Part shown: one piece after another, positions 45,449 to 53,659 of the stretch
Numbering within the stretch: position 1 is the first letter of the stretch
Layout: each line of letters starts with the position of its first letter
Assembly: GCA_938029215.1 (NCBI GenBank)
Contig: CALHFG010000024.1
Coordinates: forward strand, 1-64,000
Direction of reading: 5' to 3'
DNA from: an uncultured Acidimicrobiales bacterium
Lineage (GTDB): Bacteria; Actinomycetota; Acidimicrobiia; Acidimicrobiales; SZUA-35
Length of the DNA: 64,000 bases
Notes under the pieces: generated by a model
Told to the model about the DNA's origin: nothing
What the model saw: the letters and a program-made list of their open reading frames with translations, nothing else
The model's database searches: none
Made by a program: the position numbers and the translations under genes

Positions 45449-47215
45449 CTATTCCTTGATAGCGAACAGTTCGAGCAGCTTGTCTTCTGCCTCTCGGGTC
45501 CAGAGATTTCCTTCACCGAGGAGAGCTCCGACTTCGGGGACCTTCTCGGCCAGTTGGTCGATACCGGTGAGCGGCAGACCGGTGAGCTGAGGGAAAATCA
45601 TGATCTTGCCCGCAAAGTCACCATCGATCATCGACTGGATACCTGCCTGTCCGGCTTCGATACCGCCGACCGCAGCCAAGGACCGTTCGGGTGACAACGA
45701 ACCCTCGGTGGCCTTTTCGAGAACCATCGCCTGGTCGGCGATGCTCGACCCCGACGTCCCGGTGAACTGCGCGTTGTGAAGGTAGACGTTGCTGATGTTC
45801 AGCGGAGCCATCGTTCCGTTCGCTACACCCGCAAACAAAACCAGCATTCCGTCGGGCCCCATAAGGGTGGCCGCGCTTCCCATGACCGGTCCTACCGGCA
45901 CCGAAACCACGACGTCGTCGGCGCCGTCCTTGCCGGAGTGGCGAGCGATGAACTCCTGCTCGGTTTCGTCGGAGTTGCCAGGGTTGAAAAGCACGAACTC
46001 CTTGCCCTTTTCCTGCGCAAGATCTCCCAGCAGGCTCTGAGCCACGGCAAGACGCTTGTCGTCGAGATCGATTCCCAGAATGGTGGATGGGCCGTTCGCG
46101 GTCTCGATAGCCCGCTGCATGTGCATCTGACCCATGGGGCCGCCGGCTCCTACGAACACCGCAACACCACCGGGCACGAAGTCGGCCCGGTTTCGCTCTT
46201 CGCCATAGCTGGCGGAGATCTCGGTCCCGTTGGTTCCGATGTACGCGGTGTAGTGATAGTGGAGGCGGCCAACGTCGATCTGAGGAAACCCGTCGAGCGG
46301 CTTGGTTCCCACCATGTTCATCGTTCCGCGGAACGCAATGAGCTTGGCGATCTCTTCGATCGCGTCTGCTGAGGTGGGATCGAGCACCACGATGTCGTCG
46401 AATCCGCGTTCACCGGTGAGTTCGGCGGACAGGGATGCGTAGCCGTCGACCGGTACGCCGTTGCGTTCGATCACCGTGGCACCGGGGTTCTTTTCTGCGA
46501 CGAGAGACCGAACGTGCTCGCTCACGTCAGAGACCACGATGGTGCCCGGCGCATCGAGGCCGCTGGTGAATGTGTACTCCACTGCGTCATCGGCCTTGCC
46601 AACGATCCACATCACGCCACCTTCGAGAGGCTGCAGACGGCGCCGTTGGGTGTAGGAGGCTTCAACGCATGCCCAAGGTTCTGACAATGCTGCAGCCGCA
46701 TACCCTATGTCGTCGGTAACCGGGATCACATAGGCGCCGTCATCGGCATCGAGAACCTCGGATCCAATCACGTGATACTGGATCAGACCACCGGGAATCG
46801 TGTACCCGTACGCGGTGGCCTTGCCATCGACGTGGATGTCGGGCTGGATCGCCAACCGCTGTCCGGCGTGGTACTGGTCAGCCAAATTGTCACCAACCTC
46901 GATCACCGTAACCGTGGCTTCGTGGCCGAGCCGAGTGGGTTCCACCCTCAGGTCACGGCCATACAGCTTCGGGTGATCGCCGCCTTGCCGCACCAGCTTG
47001 ACGTCAGAGAAGCACAGGCCAACGGCATCGATACGGATAAGTAGTTGATCCGCATTCGGCTTGATCGGAACATCGAGAGATTCCGGAGCACCATCCTTGC
47101 CGACGTTTTCGACACCTTTGCCGTAGGTGTTCCAACCCAAGTTGGCCTGAGGGAGCGGGGTCGTACCGCTCCGAAACTTGTCGACTGACCAATCCTGAAC
47201 TGCGTCTGTACTCAC
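45449..47215 (-). CDS. Long zinc-type alcohol dehydrogenase (candidate hexitol-phosphate dehydrogenase) with two Rossmann-like segments
   Basis: A 588-residue protein with GTG start and GGAG about 5 bases upstream; typical medium-chain dehydrogenases have 340-410. The N-terminal GroES-like domain has the zinc Cys in VGLCFSDVKL and LGHEATVTVIEVGD. A first nucleotide-binding-like segment at about 200-310 has a degenerate glycine loop (WIVGKADDAVEY). A second at about 350-480 has a normal one (VFVGAGGPMGQMHM) and SVPVGPVMGSAATLMGPDGM. In the PTS operon it probably oxidises the imported hexitol phosphate to a ketose phosphate, as SorE-like reductases do in reverse. The substrate is unproven. Confidence 0.75.
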   Translation of the reverse strand: MSTDAVQDWSVDKFRSGTTPLPQANLGWNTYGKGVENVGKDGAPESLDVPIKPNADQLLIRIDAVGLCFSDVKLVRQGGDHPKLYGRDLRVEPTRLGHEATVTVIEVGDNLADQYHAGQRLAIQPDIHVDGKATAYGYTIPGGLIQYHVIGSEVLDADDGAYVIPVTDDIGYAAAALSEPWACVEASYTQRRRLQPLEGGVMWIVGKADDAVEYTFTSGLDAPGTIVVSDVSEHVRSLVAEKNPGATVIERNGVPVDGYASLSAELTGERGFDDIVVLDPTSADAIEEIAKLIAFRGTMNMVGTKPLDGFPQIDVGRLHYHYTAYIGTNGTEISASYGEERNRADFVPGGVAVFVGAGGPMGQMHMQRAIETANGPSTILGIDLDDKRLAVAQSLLGDLAQEKGKEFVLFNPGNSDETEQEFIARHSGKDGADDVVVSVPVGPVMGSAATLMGPDGMLVLFAGVANGTMAPLNISNVYLHNAQFTGTSGSSIADQAMVLEKATEGSLSPERSLAAVGGIEAGQAGIQSMIDGDFAGKIMIFPQLTGLPLTGIDQLAEKVPEVGALLGEGNLWTREAEDKLLELFAIKE

Positions 47216-47222
47216 GGGGACT

Positions 47223-47271
47223 CCATTCGAAATGTGTTACTTGAATGGTCGTCGCCTCACGGGTGTGAGGC
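47223..47271 (-). promoter_or_regulatory. Two dyads in the leader of the hexitol dehydrogenase operon
   Basis: GCCTCAC (47254-47260) and GTGAGGC (47265-47271) form a perfect 7-bp hairpin with a GGGT loop about 39-56 bp before the dehydrogenase start. CCATTC (47223-47228) and GAATGG (47243-47248) form a second dyad nearer the start, overlapping the ribosome binding site. They are candidates for an operator or a leader RNA structure. No convincing -35/-10 pair was fixed. Confidence 0.45.
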
Positions 47272-47378
47272 AAGTCACAGATTGACCGACGGCACTTACG
47301 CCAAACCTGGCGTCGCGCGCCAATCTGTTATAAGTCGAGAACGCTCAGCTTCGACCCGACCCCTCCGACCGAGAGAGC

Positions 47379-47819
47379 GTGACCTACGATCCAACCATGA
47401 GCGGCACAACTCACCACCCAGACCAGCCCGTGACCCTTGCTCGCCTGCCCCGCACAGGCTCCATCCCGGTCCTTCTTCTCGTCACAATGATTCTGGGCCC
47501 CGGACTTCTCTCACCAGAGTTCAGCGCGTCATGGCTGTTCCGCTTTTCTCTCGTTCTGCTCATCCTGATGCGCGTGACGATGATTCGACTCGTCGTAACC
47601 AATCAGGCGGTGATCGTCACGAACTTTTTCCGAACGATCAGCGTTCCCCTCAACGACATGTTTGTCGACAAAGAACAGCCCAAGATCGGCTACCTCGAAC
47701 TGGTCACCACCGGGGGCGAAACCGTCCATGTGGGTGCCGCTCCGAGCTGGGGCTTCGAGCTCGCGTCGCTTCGAGAACAGTTGCTCGATGAAGTCGGCCG
47801 CCGCCGCGGCTGGCGGTAG
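47379..47819 (+). CDS. Small membrane protein with PH-like domain
   Basis: A 146-residue protein; GTG at 47379 has a purine-rich GAGAGAG upstream, and ATG at 47397 is an alternative. Two adjacent hydrophobic stretches (SIPVLLLVTMILGPGLL and ASWLFRFSLVLLILMRV) are followed by a bacterial PH-like beta region (VVTNQAVIVTNFFRTISVPLNDM) and a C-terminal helix. Function unknown; such proteins are widespread in actinobacteria. It is divergent from the PTS operon and convergent with the LysR gene. Confidence 0.7.
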   Translation: MTYDPTMSGTTHHPDQPVTLARLPRTGSIPVLLLVTMILGPGLLSPEFSASWLFRFSLVLLILMRVTMIRLVVTNQAVIVTNFFRTISVPLNDMFVDKEQPKIGYLELVTTGGETVHVGAAPSWGFELASLREQLLDEVGRRRGWR

Positions 47820-47839
47820 CAATTCAGGAAACGCTCCAA

Positions 47840-48796
47840 TTAGCTCCAGAGCGTTACATGAACGCTCGGCTTAAAGCGGTTGAGATGGGCGGCTGAGCCA
47901 GCCAACGTCGCCTGTACGGCTCGAGGTGTCTGCACGAAGCGCAGGAGCTCGCTCGCTGCGGGCGTGATCTGGTGGGGAAGCCCGGAGTAGACCGTCCAGG
48001 TGCCATGGGAGGCGGAACAGGGCAAGGTCACCGTGGCGAGCTTGCCCGCTTTGATGTCCTTTGAAACGCGATGCAGTAGTGCGAAGGCGACGCCACCGCC
48101 GGACCGCGCTTCAGCGAGCGCGGCCTCGCTGCTTTGGAAGACAAGCTGCTGGTCCTCCGGTATCGCCAGTTGCTGGAGCGTCTCGTGAGCCACGCCCCCT
48201 GGATCGATGGCCGATGGGCCAAGGAGCCACTGAAGTTGGGTTGCCTGCACAGCCGAAAGTTTCTTGCCGGCCAGTGGATGACTACGAGACACGGCGGCAA
48301 CCTGCTGATATCGCACGAACTCGATCGATCGTGCGTCCCGTTTCAGGGCGGGGATCGACGGGCCCATGGCGAGGTCCGCAACCCGGTTGGCGATGAGATC
48401 TCCGAACCGATCGGGCGAGTGAACCGACACCTCGACCCGCAGGTCTTTCGCCCGGGTGGTAAACAGTTCGATCAGCCCAGGCGCACAGTACTCGGCGAAG
48501 AGCGAAGACACCGCCAGACGAAGCAGCCGTTGACCGTCGGCCGCTGCGTGAACTTCGGCTTTGGTCTGCTCTTGCAACCCGAGCATTTCCACCGACCGAG
48601 TCGCCAGCCGTAGTCCGCCAGGAGTGAAAACAAGGCCATCGTGAGACCGATGGAACAGTCGATCGTCAAGCTCACGTCGCAGCGCCGAGATGTGATTGCT
48701 CACCGCTGCTTCGCTCACACCGAGCTCTTCGGCAGCGGATTTCGACGAGCCATGACGAACGACGGCGGCAAAGGTCTTGAGTTGGGTCGGCGTCAT
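47840..48796 (-). CDS. LysR-type regulator divergent from the CO dehydrogenase genes
   Basis: A protein of 318 residues from the ATG at 48796 (MTPTQLKTFAAVV); an ATG 9 bp upstream is also possible. The winged helix-turn-helix SSKSAAEELGVSEAAVSNHI is clear, and the rest is the LysR effector domain. It lacks the OxyR cysteine motif. Its position head-to-head with coxM, with a large dyad between, points to control of the cox operon, as LysR-type regulators do in other form I clusters. Its effector is unknown. Confidence 0.82.
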   Translation of the reverse strand: MTPTQLKTFAAVVRHGSSKSAAEELGVSEAAVSNHISALRRELDDRLFHRSHDGLVFTPGGLRLATRSVEMLGLQEQTKAEVHAAADGQRLLRLAVSSLFAEYCAPGLIELFTTRAKDLRVEVSVHSPDRFGDLIANRVADLAMGPSIPALKRDARSIEFVRYQQVAAVSRSHPLAGKKLSAVQATQLQWLLGPSAIDPGGVAHETLQQLAIPEDQQLVFQSSEAALAEARSGGGVAFALLHRVSKDIKAGKLATVTLPCSASHGTWTVYSGLPHQITPAASELLRFVQTPRAVQATLAGSAAHLNRFKPSVHVTLWS

Positions 48797-48838
48797 TACG
48801 CCCATGAAACCCGAGATGGCCCTCCGATACCAACTCCG

Positions 48839-48876
48839 CAACCGCCCAACTACACCGTTCTGTGTAGTGACGGTTG
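48839..48876. promoter_or_regulatory. Predicted LysR operator between regulator and coxM
   Basis: A nested dyad: inner arms ACTACAC (48849-48855) and GTGTAGT (48862-48868) are perfect around 6 nt, and outer arms CAACCG (48839-48844) and CGGTTG (48871-48876) are perfect with slightly unequal gaps. The centre lies about 62 bp from the LysR start and 75 bp from the coxM start. A weak TTGGCA (48874-48879) could serve as the coxM -35. The size and position fit a LysR-type regulatory binding site. Confidence 0.65.
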
Positions 48877-48932
48877 GCACACGAGCACACCTTCGGCTTG
48901 AATGACGTCACCGGCAATCAGAAAGGGCAGAG

Positions 48933-49808
48933 ATGCAGGTTCCAGCACCGTTTGAATATGAGCGGGCCACCAGCGTTGACCACGCCATCGCACTTATGGA
49001 GCGATTGGGCGATGAGGCGCGCGTAGTGGCCGGCGGACACAGTTTGATACCGATGATGAAACTCCGGCTGGCGATGCCGGAGTACTTGATCGACATCAAC
49101 GATTTGGTCGACGAGCTCCAGTACATACGTTTCACCGACACCGAGGTCCGCATTGGCGCATTGACCCGCCACCAGCAATTGCTGGAAAGCGACGAGCTCG
49201 CTGCGGTGTTCCCCATCTTCCGCGATGCCGAGAAGGTCATCGCCGACCCCGTGGTTCGTAACCGAGGCACCCTCGGCGGCTCGTTGTGTCAGGCCGACCC
49301 ATCCGAAGACCTCAGTGCGGTGTGTGATGCGCTCGAAGCCAGCTGCGTCATCCGCAACACCAGCGGCGAACGAGTGGTCGAGATGCACGATTTCCATCGC
49401 GGCCCCTACGAGACGGCCGTCGCCGATGGCGAAATGCTCACCGAGGTACGCATCCCGATCAAGCCCAACAGCAGCTCGGCCTATCACAAGGTGGAACGGC
49501 GGGCCGGCGATTGGGCGGTTGCATCAGCAGGCGCAGCGGTGACCATGGATGGCGATGTGATCGCCGACGGCCGGGTTGGATTGTGTGCGGTGGGCCCAAA
49601 CCTCACCAACGTGCAACCGATCTCCGACGCTCTGCGAGGCCAAGCCCCCAGCGAAGAGCTGTACGCCCGAGTCGGCGAGATCGCCGCAGCCAATGCCAGC
49701 CCGCAGACCGACACCCGCGGCACCGCCGCATACAAGACCCATCTCGCAAAGGAACTGGCTGTCCGCTCGCTGCGCGTCGCCGTTGCCCGAGCCACCGGAC
49801 AGGCATAA
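48933..49808 (+). CDS. coxM: Aerobic CO dehydrogenase medium (FAD) subunit
   Basis: A 291-residue protein with AAAGGGCAGAG before the ATG. FAD-binding motifs are AGGHSLIPMMKLR at about 34-46 and RNRGTLGGSL at about 109-118, as in the molybdenum hydroxylase FAD subunits. The C-terminal CO_deh_flav_C domain follows. It passes electrons from the 2Fe-2S subunit to the respiratory chain. First gene of the M-S-L order typical of form I clusters, 9 bp before coxS. Confidence 0.93.
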   Translation: MQVPAPFEYERATSVDHAIALMERLGDEARVVAGGHSLIPMMKLRLAMPEYLIDINDLVDELQYIRFTDTEVRIGALTRHQQLLESDELAAVFPIFRDAEKVIADPVVRNRGTLGGSLCQADPSEDLSAVCDALEASCVIRNTSGERVVEMHDFHRGPYETAVADGEMLTEVRIPIKPNSSSAYHKVERRAGDWAVASAGAAVTMDGDVIADGRVGLCAVGPNLTNVQPISDALRGQAPSEELYARVGEIAAANASPQTDTRGTAAYKTHLAKELAVRSLRVAVARATGQA

Positions 49809-49817
49809 GGAGCCATC

Positions 49818-50312
49818 ATGGAAATCTCAATGAATCTGAACGGTGAAGACATCACCGCCGAAGCTGAACCCCGCACCCTGCTGGTGCACTTCCTGCGTGA
49901 CAACTTGGGCCTCACCGGCACCCACTGGGGCTGTGACACATCCAACTGCGGAACGTGCGTGGTCTGGGTAGACGAAGAGCCGGTAAAGAGCTGTACCCAT
50001 CTGGCCGCCATGGCGTCTGGGCACCGTGTGAAGACCGTAGAGGGCCTCGAAACCGCCGAAGGTCTCGATCCGGTCCAGGAGGGCTTCATTCAGTGCCACG
50101 GCCTGCAATGTGGCTACTGCACGCCGGGCATGATGATGACCGCCCGGGCACTGCTCGACAAGAACCCCGACCCGTCCGAAGAGGTCATTCGCGAGGCCAT
50201 CAGCGGGCAGATCTGCCGCTGTACCGGCTACTCCACCATTATTCGATCAATTCAATGGGCCGCCTCCAAGGAGCGCGAGACCGCTGTAACCCTGGAAGGG
50301 AGCCCGGCATGA
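49818..50312 (+). CDS. coxS: Aerobic CO dehydrogenase small (2Fe-2S) subunit
   Basis: A 164-residue protein with two iron-sulfur clusters. The plant-type cluster uses C39, C44, C47 and C59 (GCDTSNCGTC), and the helical-domain cluster uses C98, C101, C133 and C135 (QCGYCTPG and CRCTGY). All eight cysteines are present. Its TGA overlaps the coxL ATG (ATGA), so small and large subunits are translationally coupled. Confidence 0.95.
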   Translation: MEISMNLNGEDITAEAEPRTLLVHFLRDNLGLTGTHWGCDTSNCGTCVVWVDEEPVKSCTHLAAMASGHRVKTVEGLETAEGLDPVQEGFIQCHGLQCGYCTPGMMMTARALLDKNPDPSEEVIREAISGQICRCTGYSTIIRSIQWAASKERETAVTLEGSPA

Positions 50313-52711
50313 CCGTTACCGACAACGCAAACCAGATTCCGACGCCGGAAAACAACCTCAACGACCAGAAGCCCGTCGGGTTTGGTCGCATGCTCCGTAA
50401 GGAGGACGCCCGCCTGGTTCGAGGAGTTGGGCAGTTCGTTGACGACGTACAGCTGCCTGGCATGCTCCATATGGCCATCCTGCGCAGTCCGTTCGCCCAC
50501 GCCAAAATCAACTCGATCGATACATCCGCAGCCGAGGCCCACCCCAAAGTAAAGGCGGTCATCACCGGTGCGGTCCTGGAGACGCTCAACCTTGCCTGGA
50601 TGCCCACGCTCTCCAATGACGTCCAAGCGGTACTGGCGACCGACAAGGTGCGCTTCCAGCATCAGGAAGTGGCCTTCGTTGTTGCAGAAGATCGCTACAG
50701 CGCCCGGGATGCACTGGAACTGATCGACGTTGACTACGAACCCCTTGACCCGGTCATCGATGTTCGCAAGGCACTCGATCCGGACGCGCCGGTCATTCGC
50801 GATGATCTCGAGGGCAAAGACAACAATCACTGCTTCGACTGGGAGGCCGGCGACAAAGCCGAATGCGATGCGGTCTTCGCAGATGCCGACATTATCGTCA
50901 CCGAAGACATCGTGTACCCCCGGGTCCACCCGGCCCCGATGGAGACCTGCGGCAGCATCGCCGACATGGACAAGGTAAGCGGCAAACTCACCCTGTACAG
51001 CACGACTCAGGCACCGCACGCTCACCGCACCGTGTACGCGTTGGTAGCTGGCATCCCCGAGCACAAGATCCGAGTTATCGCTCCCGACATCGGCGGCGGC
51101 TTCGGAAACAAGGTTCCGATCTATCCGGGCTATGTGTGTTCAGTTGTTGCATCGATCGTGACCGGCAAACCGGTGAAGTGGATGGAAGACCGCACCGAGA
51201 ACCTGGTGAGCACTGGTTTTGCCCGTGACTACATCATGCGAGGCGAAATCGCGGCCTCGAAGGACGGCAAGATCCGAGCGATCCGCACCCACGTCCTCGC
51301 AGATCACGGGGCGTTCAACGGAACCGCAGCGCCGATCAAGTACCCCGCCGGATTCTTCGGCGTGTTTACCGGCAGCTACGACCTTGAAGCGGCTTACTGC
51401 GACATGGACGCGGTCTACACGAACAAGGCACCCGGTGGCGTCGCGTATGCGTGCTCGTTCCGAATCACCGAGGCGGTCTACCTGATCGAGCGGATGGTGG
51501 ACGTGCTGGCCTACGACCTCGATATGGATCCCGCCGAGCTGCGACTGAAGAACTTCATCCAGCCAGATCAATTCCCGTACGAGACCAAAACCGGTTGGGT
51601 CTATGACAGCGGCGACTACGAGCCCGCGATGCGTAAGGCCATGGACATGATCGGTTACGACGACCTTCGCAAGGAGCAGGCCGAAAAGCGCGAGCGAGGC
51701 GAGCTCATGGGCATCGGCATCTCGTTCTTCACCGAGGCCGTGGGGGCTGGTCCTCGCAAGGACATGGACATCCTGGGTCTCGGCATGGCCGACGGTTGTG
51801 AGCTTCGCATCCATCCGACCGGCAAGGCAGTGGTTCGCCTCAGTGTGAAGACTCAGGGCCAGGGTCACGAAACGACCTTTGCCCAGATCGTGGCCGAGGA
51901 GATCGGCATTCCACCAGACGACATCGACGTGGTTCACGGCGATACCGACAACACACCGTTTGGACTGGGAACTTACGGTTCGCGATCCACTCCGGTATCG
52001 GGTGCTGCAGCCGCTCTCGTCGCCAGGAAGGTGAAGGACAAGGCCCAAATCATTGCATCTGGGATGTTGGAAGTAAGCGTGGCCGACCTCGAGTGGGACA
52101 AGGGAACTTTCAGCGTGAAAGGCGACCCCTCCAAGTCGGTCACCATTCAAGACATCGCCATGAAAGCTCACGGAGCAGGCGATCTGCCCGAGGGGCTGGA
52201 AGGCGGGCTTGAAGCGCAGATCTGCTACAACCCCGAGAACCTTACCTATCCATTCGGCGCCTACATTTGCGTCGTGGATGTGGATCCCGGCACCGCCGAG
52301 GTCAAGGTCCGTCGCTTCGTTGCTATCGACGATTGTGGGACCCAAATCAACCCCATGATCATCGAAGGCCAGGTCCACGGCGGACTCGCCGACGGCGTTG
52401 GCATGGCACTGATGGAAATGATCTCCTTCGACGAAGACGGCAACTGCTTGGCCGGCTCGCTTATGGATTACCTCATCCCCACCGCCATGGAGGTTCCCGA
52501 CTGGGAAACCGGCCACACGGTCACGCCGTCGCCGCACCACCCGATCGGCGCCAAGGGCATCGGCGAATCCGCCACCGTAGGCTCGCCGCCCGCGGTCGTG
52601 AACGCTGTGGTCGACGCGTTGAAGCCCTTCGGTGTGCGCCACGCCGACATGCCACTCACGCCCAGCCGGGTGTGGGAAGCGATGCAAGGCAACCACACGC
52701 CGCCCATTTAG
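50309..52711 (+). CDS. coxL: Aerobic CO dehydrogenase large (Mo-Cu) subunit, form I
   Basis: An 800-residue protein from the ATG at 50309; the open frame extends upstream through coxS but is not coding there. The active-site loop reads VAYACSFR with C382, matching the form I signature AYxCSFR whose Cys binds copper in Oligotropha (AYRCSFR there), and not the form II AYRGAGR. IGGGFGNKVP and GIGESATVGSP with the active-site Glu are also present. Length is as expected. The enzyme oxidises CO to CO2 and feeds electrons to respiration. Confidence 0.94.
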   Translation: MTVTDNANQIPTPENNLNDQKPVGFGRMLRKEDARLVRGVGQFVDDVQLPGMLHMAILRSPFAHAKINSIDTSAAEAHPKVKAVITGAVLETLNLAWMPTLSNDVQAVLATDKVRFQHQEVAFVVAEDRYSARDALELIDVDYEPLDPVIDVRKALDPDAPVIRDDLEGKDNNHCFDWEAGDKAECDAVFADADIIVTEDIVYPRVHPAPMETCGSIADMDKVSGKLTLYSTTQAPHAHRTVYALVAGIPEHKIRVIAPDIGGGFGNKVPIYPGYVCSVVASIVTGKPVKWMEDRTENLVSTGFARDYIMRGEIAASKDGKIRAIRTHVLADHGAFNGTAAPIKYPAGFFGVFTGSYDLEAAYCDMDAVYTNKAPGGVAYACSFRITEAVYLIERMVDVLAYDLDMDPAELRLKNFIQPDQFPYETKTGWVYDSGDYEPAMRKAMDMIGYDDLRKEQAEKRERGELMGIGISFFTEAVGAGPRKDMDILGLGMADGCELRIHPTGKAVVRLSVKTQGQGHETTFAQIVAEEIGIPPDDIDVVHGDTDNTPFGLGTYGSRSTPVSGAAAALVARKVKDKAQIIASGMLEVSVADLEWDKGTFSVKGDPSKSVTIQDIAMKAHGAGDLPEGLEGGLEAQICYNPENLTYPFGAYICVVDVDPGTAEVKVRRFVAIDDCGTQINPMIIEGQVHGGLADGVGMALMEMISFDEDGNCLAGSLMDYLIPTAMEVPDWETGHTVTPSPHHPIGAKGIGESATVGSPPAVVNAVVDALKPFGVRHADMPLTPSRVWEAMQGNHTPPI

Positions 52712-52730
52712 CTAGCACCATGTCCCAACG

Positions 52731-52766
52731 GGGTCAGACCCCTTCCGTTTGGAAGGGGTCTGACCC
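52731..52766. repeat. REP-like perfect palindrome between coxL and the XdhC-YHS gene
   Basis: GGGTCAGACCCCTTCC (52731-52746) and its exact reverse complement (52751-52766) flank a GTTT loop, giving a 16-bp perfect stem. Each arm itself contains the near-palindrome GGGTC-A-GACCC. This composition resembles the REP/RAYT-type repeats seen in many bacteria (from memory). No transposase is in the window and no second copy was seen. In the mRNA it would form a stable hairpin after coxL, possibly protecting coxMSL message or lowering downstream expression. Confidence 0.75.
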
Positions 52767-52789
52767 TTTCCAAAGGCAGGTTCAAGAAG

Positions 52790-53659
52790 ATGAAGATCAC
52801 AACACGCGTGAGCGAGCTCATTCAGCAGCGTCGGCCCTTTGTGCTGGCGACTGTTGTGCGCGCTCAGTGCCCCACCTCGACCCGGCCGGGAGACGCCGCA
52901 GTTATTCTCCCGGACGGCTCCATCGAGGGTTTCATCGGCGGACAGTGCGCCGAGAGTTCTGTAAGAGCCGCCGCCCTTGGCCTTCTCGAGTCCGGTGAAA
53001 CCCTCCTCCTTCGCATCCTCCCTGAAGACGGCGACGAGTTCCCCGAAGCGCCCGGGGCCCTCACCACCGTCAACCCGTGCCTGTCTGGCGGGGCCATGGA
53101 GATCTTCATGGAACCCAAGATTCCGGCCCTTGGCGTCGGCGTGATTGGAAGTACACCAATTGCCGACGCGCTTCGTGAGATGGGAGCCTCGTTGGGTTAT
53201 GGCATGTTGAGCGGTATCGAAGGCTCAAGCGCAGTCATCATCGCGAGCCACGGGCGTGACGAAGAGTCAACTATTCGTGCCGCTCTCGACGCTGGCGTCG
53301 GCTTTATCGGTCTCGTCTCAAGCAAGAAGCGAGGCGAAGCCGTCATCGACTCGCTCGACCTCAACCCCGAAGAACGCCGAGCGGTCCGAAGCCCCGTCGG
53401 CGCGTGGATTGGAGCGAAGACTGCAGAGGAGATCGCGCTTTCGATCTTGTCTGATGTGATCAAGGCGGTCCGCTTGGAAGGCCTGGAGTCCCCCAAATTC
53501 GACGCGCCCGAACACCCGGCCACCGTGGTGGATCCTGTGTGTTCGATGACGGTAACCGTGATGGACGACACGCCTCATCTTCACCACGAGGGCCAGGACT
53601 ACTGGTTCTGCAATCCGGGATGTCGCACCCGATATGCAGAAGAGATTGGCGCTGCGTGA
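52790..53659 (+). CDS. XdhC/CoxI-family maturation factor fused to a YHS domain
   Basis: A 289-residue protein. The XdhC N-terminal region (about 10-75) has TSTRPGDAAVILPDGSIEGFI and GGQCAESSV, the C-terminal Rossmann region follows (about 120-235), and residues about 245-285 form a YHS domain (DPVCSMTV, then YWFCNPGCRTRYAEE) with three cysteines. XdhC-like proteins bind molybdenum cofactor and help insert it or its sulfido/copper ligand. The YHS domain probably binds metal, which would fit copper or Mo centre assembly. Its stop overlaps the coxD start (GTGA). Confidence 0.85.
   Translation: MKITTRVSELIQQRRPFVLATVVRAQCPTSTRPGDAAVILPDGSIEGFIGGQCAESSVRAAALGLLESGETLLLRILPEDGDEFPEAPGALTTVNPCLSGGAMEIFMEPKIPALGVGVIGSTPIADALREMGASLGYGMLSGIEGSSAVIIASHGRDEESTIRAALDAGVGFIGLVSSKKRGEAVIDSLDLNPEERRAVRSPVGAWIGAKTAEEIALSILSDVIKAVRLEGLESPKFDAPEHPATVVDPVCSMTVTVMDDTPHLHHEGQDYWFCNPGCRTRYAEEIGAA

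Noticed and set aside
49955-50308. N-terminal extension of coxL giving 918 residues
   Set aside because: It runs through coxS in another frame with Arg/Gly-rich sequence; the ATG at 50309 overlaps the coxS stop and gives the normal CoxL length.
51140-52696. A 518-residue minus-strand frame opposite coxL
   Set aside because: coxL is certain on the plus strand from motifs; the His/Val/Asp-rich composition of the antisense frame is typical of the complement of GC-rich codons.
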